Of a stretch of 35,378 nucleotides of DNA, positions 10,433 through 20,513 are shown piece after piece. The stretch is from Boletus sp. NGJ (Eukaryota; Basidiomycota; Agaricomycetes; Boletales; Boletaceae), in assembly GCA_019096195.1 (NCBI GenBank), contig JAGTXK010000218.1, positions 1 to 35,378 of the forward strand. The letters are read 5' to 3'. A program made the translations under genes and the position numbers. Position 1 is the first letter of the stretch; the number at the start of each line of letters is the position of its first letter. The notes under the pieces were generated by a model. That model did not search any database and was not told the DNA's origin. It saw only the letters and a list, made by a program, of their open reading frames with translations.

Positions 10433-10593
10433 GATATCAAAGTTACAAATGTAGTTTGGAGTGAAGTATTTAGAAACTTGGAAATATGATTTGTACTATA
10501 CTTTGTAACAACTTTGCTGTTTAACTTGAAGAAGGAAACATATACTTTGAGATTTCAACAAAATTAAAGAACTTTTAACAAACTTGCAAGATT

Positions 10594-10660
10594 GTGCTGA
10601 AGGCACAACAGCATGAATAAACTCTATCCAATAAAAATCGCATGATTGTGCTGAAGGCAC
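10594..10660 (+). repeat. paired hairpin repeats in the Helitron A 3' region
   Basis: GTGCTGAAGGCAC occurs at 10594-10606 and again at 10648-10660, each preceded by GATT or CATGATT and followed by a related tail (ACAACAGC / AGCAGC). Each can fold into a 4-5 bp stem with a GAA-type loop. Helitron B has the same pair in the same place (13719-13731 and 13788-13800), so they belong to the element's 3' region. Confidence 0.7.
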
Positions 10661-10739
10661 AGCAGCCTGGGTGAAAGTGCTAGTCACTAAGTGAGCAGAC
10701 AACAGCGGAGTCTCAAAGTGTGACAAAACCTTGCCAATG

Positions 10740-11461
10740 CATATTTCAGGTGTTTCAGGTGCATTGTGTACTATTCACTTCATTGCTTGAAGCACATGTA
10801 TTTCCTTTTTTGGATGTCGTGCACGAAATCGAGAAACTCTAAATGCTTGCTACTCAGATTTCTACACATCATTGCTGCATCATTGCTACACCTGTCTATA
10901 TTGCTATACCTTTGATACCTCTCATAAAATATCAATTTAAAGAATCTCTGAGTGATTCCTGGGTAAGTTTAATTAATACCATACTAATGATATCTTGGCT
11001 ACCATCTGATAACAGATCTCATCCATTGATAAGCACTTTGAGTGCTGGTATGTACATACTTTGCTTGATACAGACATACATTATACTAATAACAGATCAT
11101 AGACTATAGGATCTGCTGGATAACTGAGTGAAGGTGTAAGTTCTTGGATTAGGCACTTGATCTTTGCTTTGCTACAGTGTGACAAGAGTGAGAATCAGTT
11201 GCTCAGGAAGAGGTGTGATTAAGTCTCTACTACCTAGCCTCACAGATCCAACTCTGTGTGTCTGCTAGTTGCTACTGAGACCTCTGATTGCACTACAGAG
11301 TAGAGACTTGATTGGAAGCTGCCAAGGATATTTTGCCTTTATCTCTGTCATACTCCTGCACTGGTTGCCATTTAGTTAGCTCTTGGCACTGCTGTGTAAG
11401 GCAAAGGGATTGGTGTGCATCCTTGACTACCTTTCTGAAAATTGGCCATACTTGGGCATTT
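10740..11461. other. AT-rich stretch without a recognisable gene
   Basis: This lies between the two Helitron copies. Short open frames (for example 10843-11109) have no family resemblance, no splice-supported extension and a simple-sequence flavour. It may be old transposon or intergenic DNA. Confidence 0.5.
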
Positions 11462-11606
11462 CCCCTTGAATCTGGACCTTTTCTCTGGATCTAGACCCTC
11501 CCTCCTTGGACCTGGACCTTTTCCTTAGACCTGGACCCTCCCTCCTTGAACCCTGGACCTTTCTTTCTGGATCTGGATCTTTACCCTTGAACCTAAACCT
11601 TTGAAT
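11462..11606 (+). repeat. imperfect tandem repeat, unit about 42 bp, about three copies
   Basis: The motif runs TGGACCTTTT, then a variable CTGGATCT/TTAGACCT, then GACCCTCCCTCCTTG, repeated from about 11472, 11513 and 11554, with the last copy decayed. It is pyrimidine-rich on the plus strand and lies just before Helitron B. Confidence 0.7.
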
Positions 11607-11963
11607 TTTGCCCTATCACTGAAAATGTTGGTATTTTTTGATTCTTTATTGAAGGTCTTCTTCTCTCACCTCCCTCCAACATGCTCAATCTGCTGCTCGC
11701 CAAACTAAACATGATCAACATCAGCTTGGTTCTCCTCCACCTTGTCATCATCCCACTCCTATTAGACAACCAATGCCTGCTGCATTAGTAGTGATTTTCT
11801 TTTGATATATTGTAAATGTTTAAAGGCTGAGTATAAATTCTAGACCCATCCTCCTGTTCCTATTCATCAATATCCTAGAATACCCTGTCATCAGGTTGCA
11901 CATCATGATATACAATGTATGTATCATAACCGGATGTCACCACCACCACCACCACCATTTCCT

Positions 11964-11968
11964 CTTCC
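11964..11968. repeat. target-site duplication CTTCC of solo LTR copy 2 (left)
   Basis: CTTCC at 11964-11968 matches 12550-12554 exactly if the LTR is taken to begin at 11969. With the LTR beginning at 11980 the flank is ATTCC, one mismatch. The exact match favours 11969. Confidence 0.75.
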
Positions 11969-12549
11969 TGTTAAATTCCTGTTAAGAATGGACAACTCTG
12001 ATGAAACTCTGAAGGACCGGAGTTACTTGAGGGTGTTGGGACTTGGCTTCACCTTATGTGGTGCGCCCTTGCTTGGGTCCAATGTCCCAGATTTCAAAGA
12101 CATAGGAGGATTAGAGGTTTGGACTCAACGTAGTCGAACGTCAAGTTGAGCAGAGGGTCGGAGTGAGCCGTTGAGACTCGGACAGGAGACAGAAGGAGTG
12201 TTCAGAGTTGATATTCGAACTGACTTTACAGGAGTAGTACAGAGGGTTTATATACGATCAGAACAAAGGTATTAGTAACAGAGTTCGTAAGATGTAATAA
12301 GTAAAGGGATGGAGATGGGACCTCACCAGAGCAGTGCTCCTAAGCGAGACAGACACTGGGTCAGAGACAACTATAAGGCAGGACTTGGACAGATGAAGAA
12401 GCACAGGTTATGTGTGAAAGGAGAAGTATGAATACTGTAGTGAGGATGTTACAAGTCTGAGAGTATGAGGACGTACTCCGAGGGAGAACGTGCCGGAGTT
12501 ATGGACAGAGTGCCAGAGTTGGACTTGTCGAATTACATAGGATATGACA
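11969..12549 (-). mobile_element. solo LTR, family 1, copy 2 (inverted relative to copy 1)
   Basis: On the minus strand it begins TGTCATATCC at 12549 and runs colinear with 696-1265. The homologous part is 570 bp (11980-12549), the same length as copy 1. At its 3' end 11 bp are duplicated (TGTTAAATTCC followed by TGTTAAGAATGG), and the flanking 5-bp duplication is exact only if this addition is counted as part of the element. It interrupts Helitron B. Confidence 0.9.
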
Positions 12550-12699
12550 CTTCCAATGTTTCCTCCCTTTCCTCAGCCATCTATGTTACTAAATCAGCAA
12601 CTGCCCTATTAAGCATTTGTACCACCTCCTCTACAACCTCAATATTTTCCTCAAATGCATGCTCAGGTGGATTATAATGCTCACCTTTTGAAAGGCTTC

Positions 12700-13568
12700 A
12701 ATCGTACTCATGACAGGAGGCAGCACAATCAAAGACAAAATCATTTCTCTGGAGTTCTTTCCAATCCAGGTCCTGCTCAGCCTGTTATCAACTTTCAATC
12801 AATGGGCACAGCAGCTTCTTCACATTGGTGTAACTGATGGAGATCTTATACTTTCTGAACACATGCATTGTGGTAATGATATGCCTTCCCTCATCAATGT
12901 CATCTACTCCCAGCTTCTCACTGGAAACCAGCATCTTCCTGATCAATACTTTTTGGATCATACCATCCTCAATCCTAGGAATGTCCAGGTCCATGAAATC
13001 AATGCCTCCATTTTAAACTCTGTTGCACCTCAAAAGGAATTTACCTATCTTAGTGCAGATTCAGTCACTGATCAAGAATATGACTATGTTCTACCAGAGG
13101 TCCTTCATACTTTCAATCCCTCTGGATTTCCCCTTCATCAATTGGAGCTGAAAATTGGTGCACCACTTATGCTGCCATGCAACCTGGATCCTCTTCATGG
13201 TCTCTACAATGGAACCTGCTTGAGGTTGCTCAGATCCACCTGCCATATTTTAAAGTGTCAAGTATTGAGTGGAGATGATGGTAACAATCCCAACAATGTG
13301 GTCTTGATCCCTAGGTTGGCCCTTGACTCTGGTTTAGAAGATTCTCCAGTCCCATTTTGTTGCTTTCAATTTCCTGTACATCTGGCCTATGCTATGACTA
13401 TCAACAAAGCTCAAGATCAAACAGTCAAGCATATTGGTCTTGACTTGAGCACATCTGTTTTCTCTCATGGACAACTTTATGTGGCACTTTCACATTGTAC
13501 TCATCCCAGAAACATCAAGGTCCTCTTTCCTGATGATCAACAAAATACTAAAACTACAAATATTGTTT
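12700..13568 (+). pseudogene. Helitron B helicase C-terminal region
   Basis: A long open frame runs to the stop at 13568-13570. From WAQQLLHIGVTDGDLILSEH onward it parallels Helitron A 9720-10432 closely. It includes YLSADSVTDQEYDYVLPEVL, NGTCLRLLRSTCHILKCQVL, the motif V region HLAYAMTINKAQDQT and the motif VI region GQLYVALSHCTHPRN, where the usual Arg of LSR is His. The reading frame is intact over 280 codons, so this copy decayed less than A in this part, but it lacks the catalytic domains and probably makes no useful product. Confidence 0.85.
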
Positions 13569-13718
13569 GAAATGAAGTATTTAGAAACTTGGAACTTTGA
13601 TTCAATTGTACTATAGTTGTATGATATATAACAAAGAATGAATTGTTTTGAAATGAAAGTAGAATGAAGTCTTCACTCCTTTTCAAACTAAAATTCACAA
13701 CTACCAAATCCAAGCACA

Positions 13719-13800
13719 GTGCTGAAGGCACAAAGCAAGGATTCATATTTATTCTCAAAAAAACTACAATTACCAAATCCAAGCACAGTGCCGAAGGCAC
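13719..13800 (+). repeat. paired hairpin repeats in the Helitron B 3' region
   Basis: Two copies of ACCAAATCCAAGCACAGTGC lie 69 bp apart. Each is followed by TGAAGGCAC or CGAAGGCAC, giving the hairpins GTGCTGAAGGCAC (13719-13731) and GTGCCGAAGGCAC (13788-13800). The second continues into GC-rich sequence with two more small inverted repeats (GGGCC-GTC-GGCCC and GAGCC-ACC-GGCTC, about 13829-13863). Confidence 0.7.
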
Positions 13801-13866
13801 GAAGCGAGGATTCGCTGTCTCCCCCCCTGTCGGGCCGTCGGCCCAACAGCGAGCCACCGGCTCATT

Positions 13867-13927
13867 TCAAACATTCGAAAGACGAACTCATCTGACACGC
13901 GAGCGCATGAGCAACACTTTCCAAATC
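13867..13927 (+). repeat. dispersed short repeat, copy 1
   Basis: A 17-bp block (TCAAACATTCGAAAGAC) and a 22-bp block beginning CATGAGCAACACTTTCC recur exactly at 24032-24094, with a diverged 22-24 bp spacer between them in both places. It lies just outside Helitron B. I do not recognise it. Confidence 0.75.
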
Positions 13928-14111
13928 AAGGTCAGACTGCTGTTACTGTCCCACCGTCTTGTCTCACTAACAGTCACAATTTCAATATCCATTACAATGC
14001 GATCCTTGCAGGGTACAACTATACAGTAAGGTATGCATAATGTACAGAACGATGCGTAACCCTCCACGACAGTTCGGACATCAAACCTCAGGCCTCAGTC
14101 TCGGCAACCTC

Positions 14112-14787
14112 TTATGAGACCTCCGAGTAATTTGTCTTTATCACCGTCTGTCCACCTCTTGGCCCATTCACACTAAACGAACCATCCATGGACGCTAGGC
14201 CCATTATCACGAGATACAAACTCTGCTGATCATCCTCTCCAAGCGGAACGCTCTTGTCTACCTTGAAGTCATACCACACAAACACGAGACGCGACATGAC
14301 GATGCTCGTCAGCGGAAGCCCCAGGGTGCGGTTGTACCACAGAACGGCCACCAGGAAGGCAAGGAAGATCAAGACGTGCTGCTGGCCACATTCAGCCCAA
14401 TATGCGAAGCGCCGGATGCCTTGTGGAGGTGGGAGGTATCCCGGGTGGAAGGCGACAAGTTCCACATAACTTGGGAATAAGAGCAGGACACCGCCGACCG
14501 CAGCGCACCATGGTACGAAGAGCGAGACACGGAGTATGTAGGCCAAGATCCTCCCGAATGTCAAGACGTCGTATTCGGTTCGTGGGACCGCTGTTGTCGG
14601 CGTCGGGGACAGGAGAGCACTGCGCTGTGAGTCTGAGAAGATGCGCAGGCGGAGCTCGCTTCGCTGCTTCCTAAACCTGCCCTTGACAAAACTAGACGTA
14701 GAACCCGAGATTGTTCCAAACCTGCGAGTGATCGTCCGTGAGTGATGCTTTATATAGCTTGTGAGCGCTCGAGGACGACAACGAAGT
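14112..14787 (-). CDS. unidentified protein with membrane segments (5' end unresolved)
   Basis: The minus-strand frame is open from about 14787 to the TAA at 14112-14114. The first part is Ser/Thr/Arg-rich (FGTISGSTSSFVKGRF). The second has clear hydrophobic segments, about YILRVSLFVPWCAAVGGVLL and HVLIFLAFLVAVLW, with a further stretch at LVIMGLASMDGSF. No ATG is found in the 5' half of the frame, so the start must come from an upstream exon or the gene is broken. The neighbour just upstream on the same strand (15446-14750) has a GTGAGC donor at 14803 that could splice into this frame, for example at 14663, giving one protein of about 360 residues. That junction has no strong acceptor, so I keep two entries. 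No family was recognised. Confidence 0.5.
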
Positions 14788-15446
14788 AGGAATCAAGGCT
14801 CACTGATGGCGTGCTTATGTCTGAGAACGAGAATCGTCGGTTTGGCAGACTGTAGAAACCCTGGACGTCGAGCTCGATGTCGGAGGTTCGACTTTTTCGA
14901 AAGATGCAGGTTTACATACCTCGTCTGGATGAGGCTTGACAGACATCCGTTTCCCAAACCGTTCTCTCAATGGACTCGATATCAAAATAGGTGAAATATC
15001 ATCCGGTCTCTGACAATTCCGAACCGCGTCGTCATTGCGTTCGCTCAGGTTCATGGATGACGTGTAACAAGAGGGTGCACCGACCTTTTTCTTAAACGCG
15101 GCCAGCGCATGTACGACCTTCTTGACCTTCTTCACCGCCGAAAAAAAATCGCGGGGTTTCGTGACGATGGTGAGCTTCTCTCTGGGAGTACACTTTGGTA
15201 TGTCGGCCAGGACATTTTGAAGCGGGTAGCCCAGGTGGAACGTCTGCGCATCATCCTCGGGCGTTGTCGTTCCGGACGACGATGCATATCCGGCCGAGTC
15301 AACATCTGTGTCCGATGATGACACGGTACTTTTCGAGTGGTTGTGCCGCTCCTGTGGCCGTATCAGTAGGGGTAACAAAAGCGAAGTCAGGGGTGCAATC
15401 TCACAAGGATGTGTAGGGACGAAGATGAAGTGATGCTCATTGACAT
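14750..15446 (-). CDS. hypothetical protein, Ser-rich, three exons
   Basis: ATG at 15446. Exon 1 is 15446-15405, the 53-nt intron (15404-15352) has a GTGAG donor and ACAG acceptor, and exon 2 is 15351-14920. A GTATGT donor opens a 59-nt intron (14919-14861) and exon 3 runs from 14860 to a TAA at 14750. All phases agree. The product (about 194 residues) has an acidic, Ser-rich start (SSSDTDVDSAGYASSSGTT), a basic centre (FFSAVKKVKKVVHALAAFKK) and a Ser/Arg-rich tail (LPNRRFSFSDISTPSVS). It has no recognised domain. Exon 3 may instead be cut at a second donor (GTGAGC at 14803) and joined to the membrane-protein frame downstream. Confidence 0.55.
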
Positions 15447-15702
15447 ATCTAGGACCAAATGAGAGAGGAAAAACAAGGTGGTGGGACAGGAAGAGCTACA
15501 TCACTCATAAGTATGCGGCCGCTGGTTACACAATGCCAGTCGGAACCAGAATCGGGTGTAAGCGTCAGTCCAGTCAGTAACTATAGGTCATATTCGATGA
15601 CTTAAAAGATGAAACTGGGTTCCCGTCGGCCCGCTCAAAATGCTTCAGGGACTGAAAGGTTACTCGACACACTGATGCGAATATAGTCTAACCTGCATGG
15701 TG

Positions 15703-18700
15703 TCATATGGATAACCAGCGCCGATAGAGTGATTCGGCTAGGGGGATCGCGCCGGTCGTAATATAAATCAGTGACAAGTTATAAGCCGCTTCACGAGCCA
15801 CAGAAACGTCCTAAAGCAATACCATGTTTAGACAGTTTTAGAAGCACTGCCGTCTGACTCACATCACCCTTTCGGTCCTCCACGAGCTGTAATACCTTTT
15901 CGTAGTGAGTGACTGCATGCGTGTGCAACCCTAAGAATCAATCATGCATGAGACAAGTCGTGAGAATCAGTAGCACCGCCAACGCCAACCTAACTGCTGG
16001 AACGCTCTGCCAAAATTGAATTCGATTTCGGGTAGTACGTGTTCACCAACTTGTCTCCGTGCGGCTCGATACTGTGACAGACATGCAATGCCCTTCGGCC
16101 TCTTGTATTAGTACTCCAAGATTTGGTTATGGGTATCGTACCTGAGCGATGAGGTGATTGCGATTATCCACTTGACGTTGCATAGCCCTACCCAGGGACG
16201 AAAGGGCAAGACACAGGCATATCATCGGATCCTCCTGACAATAGTCATACCCGTGCAATAGATAGACTAGTCCGTCGATCAGCACGCAGTAAAGGTCTTC
16301 GGTCGATTCCGAGATGGCTTACATATCGCGCTCTGATAGCTCTTGGCCGCAAGGCACAATTGCCCATACAACGTGACCAGAATTGGATTGTTCTTCGTTG
16401 GCAGCCACAAGGGTTTCTTGTCACTCGTAGGCGTAGAGTCAGCCGCGTCGCCTGCGTCTTCGGCGTCGTCTTCAGGCACATCAACTCCTTTGATGGCTTC
16501 ATCATCACCGGCTGACTTGACAGCCCCCAGATGGTATCGCTGGCTCGAATTATTCCATTTCAGGAGTTCTGGCGTCTTTAAGGCACCGTCGCTCAGCCGA
16601 ACCTCTCTGAGCATGTGTTTCTGTAATGTGGAGCTGATGAACGAGTCGGCAGGTCGCAAGCCACTGGCGAGTGAGGACAAAAGTATTCGTATGGGCTCAT
16701 TGTTGAATTGATGGGTGTTGATCAATTTCCGACATTGCTCGACGACAACGGCGTAATTCTCAACAGCCATTGCACACGCTATGATTTGGGATACGGATGA
16801 GTGTTCGAGGACGAAGGCTTACATATACATACTGATTATTGCAAGCCGGATAGTCACTTGCTTTTCTTTGCTTCGGTACCCATTCGACATTAGTATGTGA
16901 CGCAGAACCTCGTCAGCGAGTTCATATTCCCCCCGTTTTGCTAATATGAATGCATACTGCATGCCGAAGCAACCTTAAATACATATTATAGGTTGGAGCA
17001 ATCGCCTCACCTGCATGAAAAGTCGCAGCCAGTTTTCAAAGGAGACGCCGCGGAACGAGTTAACCTTTCCAGGTTGCTGACTATCATCTTTCGACTTGCG
17101 CAGATGCTTGTCCCGTTCTACATAGATCAGCCACAAGAAGACACCAGCAAGCAGGGTGACACAAACCGATGAGTTCTAATCTCGATGCCATTCTTTCTTC
17201 TTCTGTTTCATTCTGGCGCTGCTGTCGTCGTCTGGGAAACATGCCCCGAAAATCATTGTGCTATCCCGAAATCAGCTAAGCCGGGATACAGAACATGTAC
17301 CACGTACCCTGCTTGTCAAGAACAGGTTCCGCGTTTCCCTGAACATCTCCACAAGTTTCTCAGCTTCCAACATCCACTCCCTGACAACTTCATCGCTACA
17401 TTCCGTGCTTAGGATACTCGGCCACAGCTCTTCGACCCGTTTGTATCCGAGTAAGACTTCCTTCTCACGTTGTTCCTCGAGAGCCTTCAGGTCAGCCAAA
17501 GTGAGTCGGCCATTTTTAGTGGCAGCCTTTCCTTTTGGTCGGGTATGAGACTTCTCATCGAATAGGGAAGCACCAGGCTGGGAACCCAAAGGTGCACCAG
17601 GGATTGCCGTGCCTTCTACTTGTCCTGGGCGACGCTTCCTAGCATCAATGACTAGGTGGCGAATAACTCTCATTTTAAATTGTGATTGTATGGAAATATG
17701 TACCTTGATAAACCAGTTCAAGGGCTTTTCGGGGCTCGTCCATGATTTCATAGAGTTCTGCAAGCTTCATCTTGGCATCGGTATTAAAAGGGTCTGCATC
17801 GATGACTTTACGTCGGGTCAGTTTGGCGGTGACTCGCAATCAACGAACAACGACAGACCCACCCTGCTTGTACACTTCAGATGCTTCGCGTACGTCACCT
17901 TGCATTCTGCGGCATGTGGCGACTTGCAAAAGGATATACAAACTACTTGTCTATACAAGCACCTTAGGGGAAATTGTTTTTGAGTAGCGTGAAATGGCGT
18001 ACCGCAGGGTCAGCACCAAGGATCTCATAGATCGGACCTGCATCGGAATACATCTCCAGTTCGAAATAAGCGTCTGCAATTTCTCCAAACAAGGCAGCGT
18101 AATCTAACGCATCCTGTGACAAAACGATATCGGCATGCATCTAGTAGTGGCGCAGATTTTTGAGTTCAAGTCAACATCCAGGGGACGTCCACCAACCTTA
18201 CCCTCTTCGGTGTCACCCCATTTGATCCGAGCTACTGCGAGTCGGTGACGGGCATTTATATCCAGTGGATAGTAACCGGGCTTAACGTCACCTGCCCGAT
18301 GCACGACTTCGGTTCCTTCCTGGCCAGGTATATCATACTCTCTGTCGTCTTCACAGACGTCCCAAAATTTCTGAGTCGCTCTACCCTGAAGCCATCGACA
18401 CCCTTTTCGGATCGTATCTATTGCCCGTTCATATTCGTTCATTGTATTGTAGAGATCTGCGAGGACAAGTAATTCAATGAAACCAAACCTCGACTGTTCA
18501 TTCTGTCCAGAGATGGATGGGTCCAAAACATGGCCAAGGGGGTTCAAGGCTTGATTGTATTCTAGTGCATCCTGATAGAGGGAGGCGCACAGAGCAAAAT
18601 CGGCGAGCTCGATGAGAATCGGTCGGAGCTCAGTGAGGACGGTGACGTCATGTGGGAAGCGCTTGAGGATTGCCAAGAGAGAATGACGAGCCTGGTGAAC

Positions 18701-19665
18701 AAAGCGGTGCCCAATGAGTCCCAGCAAGTAGACCTGAAGACGTCCTTACCGTTCGGAGATCGCGCATCTCCCCAGCAAGACTAGCACGATCCCAGAGGGC
18801 GTCCACATTTTCAGGGTCGAGGCTGTACAGTTTCGTGTAACAATACAATGCCTGCTGGTTGAATCCGAGGTGCCTGACGAGATTCTCAACAACGAAAATT
18901 CGTTTCTTGGTTCTGAATGTTACCTGGATTGTCGGGCCAGCCGTTCCCACTCCTCTGAGTCACATCTAAGATGAGCAGCCATGATGCGTAGCTGAAGAGC
19001 TTTTTGGGGTTCGTTCTTATCTTCGTAGCACTGTGCAAGAACAGTCCAAGCAGGGATGGCACGTGGCTCGATTCGAATGACCTCTTGCATCACTCGAATG
19101 GCTTCGGTGAGGTTGTTGTCGATGTAAGCCTGGTTGCCCTCTCCTATGAACGCTCGAACCTGATGCGAGAGCACAGGTCCAACTCTACGTTCGCGCTGCA
19201 CGATCATCCGTAATTCAGCACATGAAAGAATGTGTTCAAATAGAGAATTTTTACCTTCTTTCTTTTCTTCTTCCCGACACCAGAAGCCTCCCGTAAATCA
19301 TCCCGAAACAGGGCGTCCTGGTCTTCAAGACGAATATCCCACTCTCGTTGCAACACTCCCGTATTCGAGATGTCATCTGCTGTCCGAATGTTGCGAACGA
19401 GGCGTCTGCATCACTGGATGTTAAATGCCATGCACGCCCATCAATTTGATTACACTTACTCAAAGTCTGCGTCGACGTCTGCATCCCTAGATGCATGCGT
19501 TTGATCATCCAACTCTGATTCCTCGCTTTCAGATTCTTCACCCTCGCCTATGAGCCCTGAACTCGAGCTAAGGGAGTCTGGGTCGTCTTCGTCTGGAAAC
19601 TGTTCGTCCCTGTCTAGCGACCCTTAACACAAAGTTTGCTCACAGATATCGTGGTCGTCTAGCAT
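15703..19665 (-). CDS. sfc4: TFIIIC TPR subunit (sfc4/TFC4/GTF3C3 family)
   Basis: This subunit of the RNA polymerase III factor TFIIIC binds the A-block side of tRNA and 5S promoters and recruits TFIIIB in the nucleus. I place 18 exons: 19665-19644, 19613-19460, 19405-19255, 19195-18924, 18873-18750, 18691-18197, 18140-18003, 17950-17863, 17805-17704, 17666-17308, 17260-17167, 17117-17011, 16956-16833, 16778-16323, 16266-16142, 16101-15990, 15930-15863 and 15810-15703. Phases agree throughout and give about 1032 residues, the normal size. It has an acidic N-terminus, a basic KKKRKK patch, then TPR units (ALYCYTKLYSLDPENVDALW; ARHRLAVARIKWGDTEEGK; KMKLAELYEIMDEPRKALEL) and a typical C-terminus, AEAYNLSLIY-like (AREAAYNLSLIYITTG). 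Exon 1 and its 30-nt intron are the weakest part. A promoter region of 0.85 kb separates it from the divergent gene at 20514. Confidence 0.93.
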
Positions 19666-20513
19666 TGTTACTTGGAAGTGAGAGTAAAGTGGGAAATTTT
19701 TGCCGTGTTCGTTGACTGGTGTTCGCTTGTTTGACACCTTTCCACGTGGTTATCTTATCACTGCAAAAAAAAAAATCTGGCTGCATCTGCAAAGCAGACG
19801 AGTAACGTTATCGCCTCACGACCGTTGAGCAATTCTTTCGCAAGTAGCGAGCCCCCTTTGAGCTCTCTCATTGGCTGATGAGCATCTAACCGATCCCAAA
19901 AAGTTTTTACAGCACAAACCCTGACCTATTCCAAACTGGGTGTCCCAAAAACGCTGCGTTTTCGTGTTTTCGGTTTGTAGATGTGAACTTTTCCCCTGAC
20001 CGCCGTAACGCGGAAGGGTCCAAATGAATTGAAGATTGGATGGCCTGTGAATCTCACTCCCATGGGCTCTACCGTTCTCTGAGGCCGCCGTCAACTTTGA
20101 CCCATAACATTGGGTTGAGTTTCGCAGCAGACTCGCCAGTGTCGCCAAGGTCACCCACCAGCCATGGAACCATCCCACCCATGGACCCCGACCAGTGACC
20201 ACCAAGGTAACTTGACGCCACAAACGTTCAACTTTCAAGATGACGAATTATGAAACTTAGAAATTGGCGGGCGACAAGCGAGAGCCTCGTGAGTCGTGAT
20301 GCTACTTCCCGATTGCATGGATGAGAGTTTCTCCCACGTATACCCACCACTCTTGACAACCTGTGGACTTCGCAGTACGAGTAAAGTGCAATAAATAGCC
20401 ATCGTGCATGCCGTTGTTGACATCTCCCTCAAGATAACGCACGTATTCCACAGAAGATACGCCCAGGGATCCTGCGATCCCTCACATCAAACGCCTCGAA
20501 CCACGTTCTCATC
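19666..20513. other. divergent intergenic region
   Basis: This holds the two promoters of the divergent sfc4 and membrane-protein genes. I see an A-rich run at 19764-19776 and no other recognisable element. Small open frames here lack splice or family support. Confidence 0.5.

Larger units (their letters stand above)
1..10740 (+). mobile_element. Helitron copy A (5' end outside window), split by two LTR insertions
   Basis: This is a rolling-circle Helitron relic. Three stretches of one Rep-helicase frame are visible: the HUH Rep region (about 223-1420), the PIF1 helicase core (about 1500-2874) and the helicase C-terminus (9715-10432). The frame is interrupted by a solo LTR (696-1265) and by a whole Ty3/Gypsy element (2880-9714). 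Both insertions carry exact 5-bp target duplications, and the Helitron protein resumes in the same codon position after each. Several frame breaks and stops show that it is inactive. The 5' terminus lies left of the window. The 3' terminus is placed near 10.66-10.74 kb only because of the hairpin repeats there; no exact CTRR end was identified. Confidence 0.85.
11640..13850 (+). mobile_element. Helitron copy B, internally deleted, with a solo LTR inside
   Basis: The left part (about 11650-11968) encodes the low-complexity N-terminal region of a Helitron protein (HAQSAARQTKHDQHQLGSPP). A likely intron follows (GTAGTG at 11791 to CTAG at 11843), then a His/Pro-rich stretch. The right part (about 12700-13568) encodes only the helicase C-terminus. 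The Rep domain and the helicase core with Walker A and B are missing, so this copy cannot move by itself. The 3' end is placed after the second hairpin near 13.80-13.86 kb, where GC content jumps. Exact ends were not found. Confidence 0.75.

Noticed and set aside
696-12549. The inverted pair 696-1265 / 11980-12549 as terminal inverted repeats of one 11.9-kb DNA transposon
   Set aside because: Each copy has its own, different 5-bp target duplication (GCTGT and CTTCC) and TG...CA ends, so they are two independent solo LTRs.
13829-13863. The GC-rich small inverted repeats as the exact 3' terminus of Helitron B
   Set aside because: No CTRR end could be fixed next to them and copy A lacks them, so they may be flanking host DNA.
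14751-14757. TATATAA as a firm promoter for the membrane-protein frame
   Set aside because: No ATG follows in frame and the sequence also overlaps the stop codon of the upstream gene model, so I do not list it as a promoter.
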